From assembly GCA_040437565.1 (NCBI GenBank), contig JBDOQK010000009.1, positions 580,154 to 644,153 on the forward strand: a stretch of DNA of 64,000 bases, given 5' to 3'. A program made the position numbers and the translations under genes. Source of the stretch: Albugo candida (Eukaryota > Oomycota > Peronosporomycetes > Albuginales). The notes beneath the pieces were generated by a model, which was not told the DNA's origin, did no database searches, and saw only the letters and a program-made list of their open reading frames with translations. Position 1 is the first letter of the stretch. Each line of letters starts with the position of its first letter. This document shows positions 1 to 14,000 of the stretch, piece after piece.

Positions 1-447
1 AGTTTCATAGGAATGTATTACCGCATCAGTCACATTCTATTTATGACGACCGCGTTTTGCTCGCTGCTAATTCGCAAAAAATAGTGTTGCACATGCCTCT
101 ATGGTCGTACTACCGCGATGAGTCATCTTCAAAACGAACGGGAAGCACATCCCTAACCGTTTTCAATACACTCTTAAAATTAAAAGAAACGATGCCGCAG
201 GTGGATAGGACACGTCGCAGTTGATATCACAGTGAAATTTTTCGGTTTGCTCGATCGTTCTTCACTAGGTACGCTCTCATGGACATAACAAGTTAAGGTT
301 CGCCCTTCTTGTTAGAGCCAGTTATCACCCAATCAGAATCAGGAAGCGGCAATCAAGTGACGTCGATTTCCTTAAACTGAGCTTCGTGTGTGCAGCTGTT
401 CGATGCTGAAGAGTAAAGACCTGCTTTGCTTCGTCTACATCGATATG
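1..447. other. Intergenic, no gene seen
   Basis: No convincing coding frame, RNA gene or repeat is visible. It lies downstream of the minus-strand membrane-protein gene. A 17-nt string at 135-151 (CGAACGGGAAGCACATC) recurs at 17531-17547; see findings. Confidence 0.5.
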
Positions 448-1093
448 TCATATCCGCAGCGAATTCTCATTCGACAAGTTCTTGCAGTGCACATTTCGTA
501 AGCGTAAAGCAAAATACTAACGTGTGATTACATTACGAATTGGTATCAATCTACACGAACGTACTTACTGTTGGTGTATCTAGGTCACGTTCGTACAAAA
601 CTTGGCTTTCATCGTTCGCCACATTCATTTCATCAAATGCTTCGAATTCATTGGCTGCATCATCTCCATCGGACCCTATCAGAGCAGAATCGGCAACACT
701 TGTTATGTGTATCGTTTCCGAACTTCCTATTTCCCCGACTCGACTAAGTTTTGTGACTGAATTACAACCACGCGCTTGTTGTCGGCTGATATCTTGACGC
801 CATGCGGCAAGCCGTAATGCTTGGCGAAATCGATTTCCATTCCCGTCATTCGCGTGTGGCTGGTTCTCCACTGAACGCAACTCCTGGATGGTCCGCAAAT
901 CAGCGGAATCATAGCGCTGCCGAATCCTGAAATCTGTTGTCTGATTCCTGATACGCTCAACACATTTGCAACAAACACGTTGCAAACATAACCAATGCGT
1001 ACTTTGTTGCCATACTAAAACCAATACAAATGCAAACCCTGTCGCAATGAGGAAGACGACTGTGATTTCATACGGATGTCGATCAATTATCAT
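448..1093 (-). CDS. Hypothetical single-pass membrane protein, two exons
   Basis: I do not recognise this protein. Exon 1 (1093-569, 175 codons) starts at an ATG and has one hydrophobic helix at about residues 10-29 (ITVVFLIATGFAFVLVLVW), followed at once by a Cys-rich juxtamembrane stretch (CLQRVCCKC), a possible palmitoylation site, and then a long hydrophilic tail rich in Arg, Asp and Ser. Read through, the frame stops at 551, but a canonical GTAAGT donor sits at 568 and a TTAG acceptor at 517, giving a 52-nt intron of the size used by the neighbours. Exon 2 (516-448) then adds 22 residues to a TGA, for 197 residues in all. The gene is divergent from glycerol kinase with about 200 bp between starts. 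The splice is inferred; the membrane segment is seen directly. Confidence 0.6.
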
Positions 1094-1295
1094 AGCATAA
1101 AAAAGTCACGTCTCAGCATATGTTGGTGCGTAGGACTGGTTAAATGCGTTTCGGCACAAAAGTGGTTTTCAGTCAGTTATTCTTCCTTGGTGTAACATGC
1201 AAGAAAAGTAAGGAAAAGTGCGGAGAGGCACTGCCTCAAACCATGGAAAAAAAAACGAAATTGATTTTGATAGGCTCATTGTTTTATATTTAAAA

Positions 1296-2837
1296 ATGAG
1301 TTTGAGGGAATACGTCGGGGCGATCGATCAAGGAACGACTAGCACTCGTTTTATCATTTTTGATCATTCAGGGGATATCGTCGCGAGTCAACAGGTGGAA
1401 CATGAGCAAATCTACCCGCATCCCGGCTGGAGCGAACACGATCCTGAAGAAATATGGAATAACGTTCAAAAATGTATCACAAACACTTTGGAAGCGAGCG
1501 GCATCACTTCTTATCAGTTAAAAGCGGTGGGTATAACAAACCAACGAGAAACAACCATCGTTTGGGATAAGACGACCGGCAAACCCGTTTGCAACGCAAT
1601 CGTGTGGCACGACGGACGGACCAATGAAATTGTGCAGCAATTCAAGGAACTCCCTTCCATCGCTTTTCCTAGTCTAGGACAAGATCGATTGCGAGAAGTA
1701 ACCGGTCTTCCTATCTCCACCTACTTTTCATCATCCAAGTTAAAGTGGATCCTGGACACTATTCCAGGCATACGAGCCAAAGCTGAACAAGGAATTGCAT
1801 TATTTGGCACCGTGGATACATGGCTACTATGGCACTTGAGTGGCGGCGTTCACGGTGGCCTCCACCTCACCGATGTCACTAACGCATCACGTACCAACCT
1901 CATGAATTTGGACACGCTGAATTGGGATGACACGATCCTAGATTTTATGAACCTCCCGAAATGCATGCTCCCTCAAATCCGATCATCTTCTGAAATTTAT
2001 TTTACCGCACACACGACAACTTGTCTCCCGGATATTCCTATCGCCGGAGTTCTCGGCGATCAGCATGCGGCGCTTTTCGGACAGACCTGTTTCCACTCAG
2101 GAGAGGCCAAAAGCACGTACGGGACTGGCTGCTTCTTCATGATGAACACGGGGAACACAAAGACTCCATCTACTAAAGGCTTACTGACAACTCTGGCGTA
2201 TAAAATCGGGACCCAGCCTCCCATCTACGCGCTGGAAGGGTCTATTTCGTACGCTGGTGCACTAATTCAATGGCTACGTGACAATCTGAAAATGATCTCT
2301 AATGTCGCTGAGGTCGAAGATCTCGCACGGAACGTCTCAGATAATGGAGGCGTGTATTTGGTCCCAGCATTCTCAGGCCTTTTTGCACCGCACTGGCGTG
2401 AAGATGCACGAGGCGTACTGGTTGGTCTCACTGCTTTTGCTACGAGGGATCATATTGCTCGAGCTGCATTGGAAGCCACTGCGTATCAGACAAAAGAAGT
2501 TGTCGAGGCGATGGAATCAGACTCGAAAGTGAAGCTCACTGCACTCAAAGTTGATGGTGGAATGGTCGTGAATGAACTTTTGATGCAGTTTCAAGCTGAT
2601 ATTCTGAATGTGAATGTCCTTAAGCCTCGGATCCTAGAAACGACCGCGTTGGGCGCTGCGTATGCGGCCGGCCTGGCTGTGAAATTTTGGAAAAGTGAAG
2701 AGGAATTGCGTGAAAAGTACAAAGTGAGTGCGACATGGGAACCCAATTTTCCCGAAAGCAAGCGTTCCGAGCTGATGAGAATGTGGAAAAAGGCTGTCGA
2801 GCGTACACTCGACTGGGAGACGTTACCGACAATGTAA
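1296..2837 (+). CDS. GK: Glycerol kinase (FGGY family)
   Basis: Glycerol kinase phosphorylates glycerol to sn-glycerol 3-phosphate with ATP, feeding glycerolipid synthesis or glycolysis through dihydroxyacetone phosphate; in eukaryotes it is cytosolic or at mitochondrial membranes. It is one uninterrupted 513-residue frame, close to the roughly 500 usual for the family. Visible motifs are the N-terminal phosphate-binding GAIDQGTTSTR (residues 8-18), VWHDGRT near 100 in the glycerol-contacting region, GVLGDQHAALFGQ near 250 with the candidate catalytic Asp, GALIQWLRD, the GVYLVPAFSGLFAPHW segment, and the C-terminal adenosine motif VDGGM near 418. An upstream in-frame GTG at 1218 would add 26 unrelated residues; the ATG at 1296 puts the phosphate loop where the family has it. 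The gene converges on the coiled-coil gene, whose stop is at 2932. No intron is needed. Confidence 0.95.
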   Translation: MSLREYVGAIDQGTTSTRFIIFDHSGDIVASQQVEHEQIYPHPGWSEHDPEEIWNNVQKCITNTLEASGITSYQLKAVGITNQRETTIVWDKTTGKPVCNAIVWHDGRTNEIVQQFKELPSIAFPSLGQDRLREVTGLPISTYFSSSKLKWILDTIPGIRAKAEQGIALFGTVDTWLLWHLSGGVHGGLHLTDVTNASRTNLMNLDTLNWDDTILDFMNLPKCMLPQIRSSSEIYFTAHTTTCLPDIPIAGVLGDQHAALFGQTCFHSGEAKSTYGTGCFFMMNTGNTKTPSTKGLLTTLAYKIGTQPPIYALEGSISYAGALIQWLRDNLKMISNVAEVEDLARNVSDNGGVYLVPAFSGLFAPHWREDARGVLVGLTAFATRDHIARAALEATAYQTKEVVEAMESDSKVKLTALKVDGGMVVNELLMQFQADILNVNVLKPRILETTALGAAYAAGLAVKFWKSEEELREKYKVSATWEPNFPESKRSELMRMWKKAVERTLDWETLPTM

Positions 2838-2931
2838 AGCTTTTCCATCTGTTGTCTAAAAAATGTATTCTAAATGTCTTTATTTACCAACTTGAAAGCC
2901 GACGTATCAGCGATTCGTTCAGCTCTGAGTC

Positions 2932-3807
2932 TCAGTCGAGTGAGATACCAACTTCCCGACTCATACGCTCCATCCACGCAAACGATCTGATCTCTGGAGT
3001 CAATGGAATAGAGCGCTGATCGTCGTGAAAAGTGTTTTCTGGGCTTTTTGTCAGAGGTGTTTTCACGCTCGGCGCCTTTATCTTACTCGTTTTCTTCATA
3101 GGACGCGAAGAATGCGCAGACTGTCGTGCTGTCTCTCCCCGTAAAGTGGAGAGACGCTTGGGTTTCTTCCCGTCCACAAGAGGAGTCAAATCTTGAGCGT
3201 ATAGTGCCACAATACGCTGTCGGTGTTCGAGTTGATTCTTCTTTTGATTATTTCGGGCTTCAATCAAATCAGCAGCCTCTTGTGCAGTTTTGCGAGGTGT
3301 GACCGCTGCCAGAAGCTTTTTCTCTGCGGGTAGTTTTTTTTCCGCAGAGGTTGAGGCTGCAAGACTTGTTCGTCGCTCAAACTTTTGTACGGGAGGATTT
3401 AATAGCTTTAAGGCGTGAAGCCGTTGCTGCTCTTCTTGCTCCTTACGTTCTGCAGCCTTTAACGAAAGAATTTTCTTCTGATGCTCTAAATACTCTTTTT
3501 GTCTTTTTCTTGCGGCTTCTCGTATGCTATTTTGTGTTTCTTTCTCTCGAATCTGTTGCTCTTGGATTTCGTTCTGCTTTTCTGTTAGGAGAAAGCTCTG
3601 TTGTTGAAGAATTCGCATTTGTTCTCGATATTTTTCCCCCAATTCATCTAAATGTCGGAGTTTTGGCTGGTCAAGTAGCAACAATTGTAACTCTGTCGAT
3701 TCGATACATTGATCGTCAGCATCTTTGGATTTCTGACTCGCCCGCCAGAAACGTTGAACTGTTCTTATTGCAATTTCCGATGCGACTTTACTTTGACCGA
3801 GCGTCAT
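2932..3807 (-). CDS. Coiled-coil protein with IQ-like N-terminus
   Basis: A 291-residue protein in one exon, starting at an ATG (3807-3805). The family is not recognised. Residues about 10-27 (IAIRTVQRFWRASQKSK) resemble a calmodulin-binding IQ helix, with aromatic and basic spacing but without the exact IQxxxRG consensus. Residues about 45-135 are rich in Glu, Gln, Lys and Leu and should form a long coiled coil. The C-terminal half is basic, Ser/Pro-rich and probably disordered. Proteins of this build are common at basal bodies and the cytoskeleton in flagellated protists, but that is only a suggestion. The gene is convergent with glycerol kinase and divergent from the RecQ helicase, sharing a 780-bp upstream region with it. 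Confidence 0.75.
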   Translation of the reverse strand: MTLGQSKVASEIAIRTVQRFWRASQKSKDADDQCIESTELQLLLLDQPKLRHLDELGEKYREQMRILQQQSFLLTEKQNEIQEQQIREKETQNSIREAARKRQKEYLEHQKKILSLKAAERKEQEEQQRLHALKLLNPPVQKFERRTSLAASTSAEKKLPAEKKLLAAVTPRKTAQEAADLIEARNNQKKNQLEHRQRIVALYAQDLTPLVDGKKPKRLSTLRGETARQSAHSSRPMKKTSKIKAPSVKTPLTKSPENTFHDDQRSIPLTPEIRSFAWMERMSREVGISLD

Positions 3808-4557
3808 GAGGCAGGAAGTGTGGTACTAGTGCTCTCGATTTAGAACAGAGCTTCATGGTCACAACCCTGGTGTCTAAAAGTAGTCAATTTTGTGCACATA
3901 TTCGAAATGAAAAAGATTTTAGGGCTAAAGCTCGCTACTTATGTTGCAGACAAGATTTGTACATAGCTGCAAGCATGCGTGGATCTTGTGATGTTTTTGC
4001 CAAGAGCGTTATCGTCCAGCAACGAAGGAGCCTACTACAACATCATACAGCGGTGCTATTTATACGCTATATCCATATCGGAGGTCTCCGTATACATCGT
4101 CAATGGCGCGACGTGTAGTAGCGTGCGTTCATAATCTACTAGGGGCTTCATCATTGAAGACAGCTTCCGCTCATCTCTATTTCTCGCAATGCAGAGTCAC
4201 AATGGATGTAATATATTACATTTATGAATGATTCTGCAGTTCTTTGCGATACTCTGGAGTGAGCTGGGCCCGTTAGACGCGCATCCGCTATCTTAAGGGA
4301 TACACACTTTCCTCACAGATGACTGAGCTTACCGTGACATTTACAACACGCTGAACACAATCAAACGTCCATTGCAACAAAGTGGCACAATACTCTCCGT
4401 ATCACACAATAAATAGTCATTACATCCTTTTATACCTTCCAGACACTCCAACTAATGTAGTAAACCGCGATTCTTCCGGCAAAAAGGCAAGTAGCAATGC
4501 TCTCAGTTATGTCACAACTATTCAATTACTGCTCCCAAACCGGTAATACCGAAAAGG
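3808..4557. other. Intergenic region between divergent genes
   Basis: Lies between the starts of the minus-strand coiled-coil gene and the RecQ gene and should carry both promoters. Small frames here (for example 3855-4118) have no recognisable product and no GTG-free support, so none is called. Confidence 0.5.
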
Positions 4558-4576
4558 TTTGGCGGGAAGCTCATTT
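4558..4576 (+). promoter_or_regulatory. E2F-like site overlapping an oomycete-type initiator
   Basis: TTTGGCGGGAA at 4558-4568 matches the E2F/DP consensus (TTTSSCGC and its extended form). It is followed directly by GCTCATTT at 4569-4576, which matches the first half of the oomycete initiator. Both end 12 nt before the RecQ ATG at 4589. E2F control of a replication-repair helicase is sensible in eukaryotes; use here is inferred from sequence alone. Confidence 0.45.
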
Positions 4577-4588
4577 ACGTTGAAGTCA

Positions 4589-8264
<3,676 letters not shown>

Positions 8265-8270
8265 GAATTT

Positions 8271-9231
8271 TTATTCCAAAAAAATTGCGTCAATGAGCCG
8301 ACAATTTGCAAATTGGACAGCGATGGAAATGATCGCTCCGTCAGCGTCCACGCGCTTTATCGGTGTCATTGTGTTTCGATTCGCAATGGAAATGTATTCG
8401 ATTTCCGTCAAAAGCGATTCCGTCGCGAATTCCTTCCGAAGTATCATTTCGAGTGTTTCTGAAGCGATCGAATGCGTTTCTTTGAATGCGTTTTCAGCAC
8501 ATGTGAGACCACGGAACAGAACACCGGCTTTCCGACGCTCTGTTTCCGTCAAATATCGATTCCGAGTCGAACGAGCGAGTCCGTTGGGTTCGCGACTTAT
8601 GGGAAGGAATTGTGGCGTTATATCGAAATGGAAATTGTCAATTAATTGGCGAACAAGAACACATTGAGCGGCATCTTTCTGTCCAAAGAACGCGTGGGTG
8701 GGTTGTACGACATTGAAGAGCTTGATGAGGATACTGGCGACGCCTTCAAAGTGTCCAGGACGCATTTGAGCTTCGGGAAGCGATTGGAAATGTGCGAGTT
8801 GGAATGCAAAACTGATGGAATAAAACGTCAAAAAATGGGAGAAATAGGACATTACGTACGAATTCGAAGCGGATATCATCTCTGTGGTCGATGGAGCAAA
8901 TACAAAATCGACGTCTTCCGCTTCCAAAAGCGTGAGATCCGCTTCTAAAGAGCGCGGATATCGATGGAAATCTTCGTTTGGACCAAATTGCAAAGGATTT
9001 ACAAATATGCTCACAACAATTTGATCGCATTGTGAACGCGCATTTTGGATCAAATGCAAATGTCCTTTGTGGAGACCCTTCAGAGAATGTGAACAGAGTA
9101 TGAGAGAGAAGGGAGGAATTTCGTACGCCCATTGTCGGAATGAAACCCAATGTCGAAATTGGCGGGAGACTTTGCCGCGCTTTTCGGAAGGATTGGATGG
9201 TTTCAAGCAGTTGGAGACGGGATCGAGACAT
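8271..9231 (-). CDS. PANC: Pantothenate synthetase (PanC), three exons
   Basis: Joins pantoate and beta-alanine with ATP to make pantothenate, the precursor of coenzyme A. Exons on the minus strand are 9231-9127, 9077-8860 and 8811-8271, giving 287 residues; bacterial PanC is about 283. Intron 1 (49 nt) falls exactly inside the signature, so that PTMG joins GLHKGHL to make the PTMG(x)LHxGH adenylate motif at residues 32-42. Further on are NPLQFGPNEDFHRYPR, RPGHF, the GQKDAAQ motif and GLARSTRNRYL, all typical of the family. Intron 2 (48 nt) is in frame and free of stops. ATG at 9231 is the first Met in frame; upstream only TTG codons keep the frame open. A TCATTCC initiator-like element lies at 9331-9337. 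The stop is 6 bp from the RecQ stop on the other strand. Confidence 0.93.
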
Positions 9232-9330
9232 GAGAATGGGATGGTTGGAATCCGTGGGATCGAGTGTGTTGAGTGCGTGGCGTTGCGGACGTTTAGAAGG
9301 CCGCAAGTCGGAAGAGTTGCCGATGCCAAT

Positions 9331-9337
9331 GGAATGA
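9331..9337 (-). promoter_or_regulatory. Initiator-like element upstream of PanC
   Basis: TCATTCC on the minus strand, about 100 nt before the PanC ATG, followed by a pyrimidine-poor stretch. It fits the oomycete initiator consensus YCATTYY. Single short match, so weak on its own. Confidence 0.3.
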
Positions 9338-9471
9338 ATTTTGAGAGGTCGTTTGTAGGTAGAAGCGTATAAGGTATGAAAGTAGGATACGTTTATGCGA
9401 TAGTATGCGGTATGGGATCAAAGGGGATATGCATTTAAACGTCAGTCAGCAGAAATTGAGACCTTTTTTTC

Positions 9472-9480
9472 TCATTTTTC
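9472..9480 (+). promoter_or_regulatory. Initiator-like element upstream of the TOG-domain gene
   Basis: TCATTTTTC lies 22 nt before the ATG at 9503 and follows a T-run. It matches the oomycete initiator YCATTYY and is at the distance seen for RecQ. Confidence 0.35.
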
Positions 9481-9502
9481 TCGCCCGATTTATGCATTCA
9501 TT

Positions 9503-10985
9503 ATGCCAAAAGCAGAGACGAAATTAAGGCAATCACCGCTCACTTGTTCACCGTTATCACTCGCAGTATCTGTATCGTCTTCTGATTCGCCAAATTCTCT
9601 CCAACGCAGCGGGGAATCAACGCTTTCGACGCCACCAACCAATTTAAAACGGAAATATCTCGACCGAAATAAACCACTATCGACCACGAAACGATCACAT
9701 CGTCCAATCGCATCTATGGGAAATGTATTTCCATGCGCACATTCCCGAAACAAATCGATTTCTCACACAAAACAAATGACTGAAATGCTGCCGAAAAACA
9801 CCGCTAAAGTGGAAATCGATCTTCAGGAAAAATCCTTAAATGGTGCACCACAAGGCGACTTGTATCAAGTTCAAGTCGAGTCACGCCAATCCATCGCTCG
9901 AATCGACGAATTATCTGCCAATCAAATAGTACGAAATTGCATCGCACAAAAACAATCCGAAAATGCCACTGAGAATGATTGGATTGAAGAATTTGAATGT
10001 CTGAGCGTACTTCGAAGTGTCGCAATACACAACACGCAAAGCCTGTGTCCCATTTTGTACGTGTGCCCAGCAATACGTCGCAATTATCTCATTTCCTCTC
10101 CGCAGACCGGAAGCTTTAAAATGGATCGTGTACCCCAGCATTCTGAATCTCCGCTCCGTAATGGTCCGAAACGGACTCTTGTGCCTCGAAGACATTGTGT
10201 ATCATCTGAAAACCGACACAGCCGTTTATTTGGGTCGGTAATTCGTATACAAATACGTTTTCTCTCAGCTGACACATTTTGTATCGACAGATGAAATGGT
10301 TCCGTTGCTACTGACGCGAACGGGAAGCGAAAAGCAGTTTATCAGGAAATTGACTGCACGCGTGCTGGAAAACATTGTCCAAGTATGTGGGAGTGTCGAT
10401 CTTTTCCAACTTTTTCTATCGACCGGAGTCAAAGAGAAGAAAAGCCCACAGCTGACGAGTACCGCGACACAATACGCTTTGATGTGTATGGAGAAGAGCT
10501 CCTCAAACGATCTGACTGTGATGATGGAAGAGAATTACGACTCCATTCTCAATGACATGCGACTACTTTTGAATTGTCGAGCGGTGGACGGGAAAATTGC
10601 CACGCGGAAATGTCTCCAAATACTTCGACAAACGCTTGGGGTCGGTGAGGTCGTTTGAAAAGAGAATACAATCTCACACTTTCTTTAGGAGAAAGCGTTT
10701 ATGGGTTTTGTGCAACGACAACTATCACCTTCCGCTGAATCGGAGCTGCTCCAAGCGTCTGAAAAGCCGAAACCAAAGACGTCAGGGAGTGTAATGAGAC
10801 GACAAAATAAAAGACTTCGAGCGCGTGTTGTCGCCCAACAGCAAAAACAGCCCGAGAAAGATCTCTCCATCGATAGAGAAGACAATGCTTTATCGACCAA
10901 AGTCATTGACACATGCAAACCACAAATCGAAATCCTGACGTCCACACAAGTAAATGGGGAAGAATGTCGCGCCAAAGTCGCATGA
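9503..10985 (+). CDS. TOG-domain (CLASP/Crescerin-like) microtubule protein, four exons
   Basis: Likely a microtubule- or axoneme-associated protein. Exons: 9503-10056, 10106-10233, 10291-10640 and 10689-10985, about 442 residues. The first ~165 residues are Ser/Pro-rich and disordered. From about 165 to 345 an alpha-helical HEAT/TOG array follows; segments such as LNLRSVMVRNGLLCLEDIV and FIRKLTARVLENIV carry the spacing of the CLASP_N/TOGARAM TOG fold. The C-terminal tail is basic. Splice 1 (49 nt) is canonical. For introns 2 and 3 the frame demands donors GTCGGT at 10234 and 10641 rather than the stronger GTAATT/GTGAGG four bases later, which would shift into stops; GAG|GTCGTT at 10650 is an alternative for intron 3. 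It is divergent from PanC and convergent with importin. Domain call moderate to good; exact donors uncertain. Confidence 0.75.
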
Positions 10986-11086
10986 CAGATGGAATTGCTG
11001 TCTCCACAGCCTGTTGTTATATGGTAAATTAAATGCATGGGATACTGCTCTCTCTCCATTCAAAGGCGGAGGCGGAGGTTGAGGCT

Positions 11087-14000
11087 TCAGATCTGAAGGA
11101 GGGCGAACAACGCGACTCGCTCGTCTTGTGGCAGCGTTTGCCACAGATTTTGCATTTGCGTATCGTTTGGAAAAGCTTTTTTGAATGAGAGTAAAATCCG
11201 ATGCATTCGCTGTTGCAATTGTCTCATCGTATCGTCTCCAAAAGCATTTTGAAATCGTTTTTGATGGCTCTGTACCTTTGCAAAAACTCGTGTCAATCGA
11301 ATGACAACGGAATTCCCATCCAAACAGCTTTTATCGATTGTGAAAAAGTCGCGTTCAATCATTCCGCAAAGTCGCTCTAAAACCTGATACGATTCCTCCA
11401 AATCGCTCCACAGCGGAAGCCATTCCAAATACTCCAACATGAGACGCTGCAACGTGTCAGCGCCCAATGCGACTCCGTGATGCTCGAGAACGAGTCCCAG
11501 CGCGGAAATGACGTTATCTCTCGCATTTTGTGCATCATTTCGATCGTCAAAGCCTTTGGAAAGCATCGCATACAACGACTCGAATATCGGATGTACGAAA
11601 TCGACAAATATCACACGAGACGGAACATCATTCCCACTGATAAAAGCACAGATTCCAAGACCGTATGCGGCCGCTTGGATGAGATCTGCAAAGCCATTGT
11701 TTGTTTGAAGGACGTCGAGCAGCAGAGGAACGAATTGATTGAGGTGAGGCCGCACGTGCTCGACCGGACAGAACTCGAGCACATCGTCGAGGATGTACAA
11801 TGCCCATTTTCGATCCTGTGGAAGGCAATCACACGCACTCATTTCTTTGATTGTATCCCACAAAATCCTTTGGAAGACGTCAAAGTAATTTTTCTGCTGT
11901 GTCTTTGCAATTTGACCGAAACAATCCGCCAATACGAATTGCATCTCAACTTCCTCGTCGTATTCCGTGTCCTCGCACGTCGTGACGGTCTCTTGGACAC
12001 TGAGATACTCATCGGATTCCGACTCTTCTTCTTCGGATTCACATTTTGTACGAACGAGTGCGCGACGATGTACACTGTCGGCGAAAACAGACAAAAGACC
12101 TTGCACGAGCTCATGCACCTGAGCCTCATTGAGCTCCATTCCGACTCGAATGGAACGAGGAATCTCTGCCGAATACGATCCAACCTCACGGACACACTGC
12201 TTGATACTTTCAATCATTTCCAGCACCAAATCGATCTCCGGTTCCGACACTAACGCCGACACAAGACGACCCAATGTGAAGTCGTACATTTGCTTTATCG
12301 CTTCGGCTGCAGGCTCCAAGTGTTTCCGAATGGATGTGCTGATCACACAGTGTAGTAAAGCGGGAAGAGCATGCACGGAAGCCGATCGAATATCGGAATG
12401 AATCGAGTCGGTGAGTAACGGTGCAAGCACTTGCGTGGTCTGCTCGACAAACGGGAAAAAAGCCTCGTTCATCGTGCTCACCATTCCCGCCAGTAATTGA
12501 CACGCAGTGACCTTTTCCTCGAGGATGATCGTCTGGATACTGATGCATGTGTCGTTCACATGAGCGAATTCAATGTCTTGATCGATCACACGCAATGGAT
12601 CCTCGCGCGTGTACGCGTATGGATCGACTTTAGTCTCAGCTTGTTGCGTTGCGAGACTCAGTAATGGAGGCATTACGATGGGAAGGTATGGAGCGAAATC
12701 CTGGCCGAGACATTGGCAGCACCGAGCCCATGCCTGAAGGAGATATGTGCGTACACACTCACAAGTCGATATCTCGGGCGTATGCTGCATTTCCGTCATG
12801 ATTCGTAGGATGCGCGAGGAGCCATTTTTGAAGACATTTTTCCCAACTGCGAGGATACTTGTCGTGATGCATTCTAACGCGACGCCTGCGAGATTCAATG
12901 AGCTTCTTTTGACACTTGATGGAGTGTTGGAATACGTATCGGTATGGGGATTTCGGATGGTCGATAGACAATTCAGAAGAATGGATTCGAGCGCTGGAGC
13001 AATGACGATATAATACTCGGCAAATGCTGGGCCTGCGATCGTTGCAATCGACGAAACAACAGTGATCATCTGTTCCTGAACGGTTTGAATCGTAGTGAGA
13101 GGATGGAAATGGGTCACGGGTGCGTCGTGTAACGCTTGGAAAAGAATCGATAGAATTGGCTGCATGTAAGACTGGAGGATTTCTTGGGTGCACAAGTCGA
13201 TGAATTGACGCATTGCAGTAGCTGCATGAGCCTGAAGTCTCGGACAATCGCTACGCTGAAGGTAGCTGATGAGAATTGTGACGGCTGGTTGATGGTACCG
13301 CTGCTGGAAAATCGGACTCTGATCGATCGATAATTGACCGATTACGTCCAACGCCGTACAACACACTCGCGGGTGGACATCGTACGCTTTGGAGAAAACG
13401 TGTTTGACGACATGTTCGATTTGAGAAGCGTTCAAAAGGTCGAGAATCTGNNNNNNNNNNNNNNNNNNNNNNNNNNNNNNNNNNNNNNNNNNNNNNNNNN
13501 NNNNNNNNNNNNNNNNNNNNNNNNNNNNNNNNNNNNNNNNNNNNNNNNNNGTACCGCTGCTGGAAAATCGGACTCTGATCGATCGATAATTGACCGATTA
13601 CGTCCAACGCCGTACAACACACTCGCGGGTGGACATCGTACGCTTTGGAGAAAACGTGTTTGACGACATGTTCGATTTGAGAAGCGTTCAAAAGGTCGAG
13701 AATCTGACAGATTCCCACTAGTGCCGCATGACGAGCGAGCCAATTCGCACCGTCTGACAGATACGTTTCCATCAGCTTCAAGCACGTGGGAATCGATTGT
13801 TTGGATCCGATTGCATACGCGAATCGTTCCAATGCTTCCGACCCGACGTCAAAGTGAGAGATGGGATTCGTTCCAATGGATAAATGCTCCTCCTCGCACG
13901 AATGAACGCTCCATCGACTGACATCATCGAGCTCCAACATCATTCGAAATGTCACTGGGAAGACGTGAGATACAAAAAAGCCCCGTGGACCGAGTTTACG

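Noticed and set aside
1218-1295. 26-residue N-terminal extension of glycerol kinase
   Set aside because: It would start at GTG, which is not expected in a eukaryote, and the family begins at the ATG at 1296.
8271-9329. A single 352-codon PanC frame
   Set aside because: It reads through both introns and begins at TTG; the first 50 residues are out of frame with the true N-terminus.
11477-12253. 258-codon plus-strand frame
   Set aside because: Antisense of the importin-5 gene, whose protein is recognisable; the frame is a shadow.
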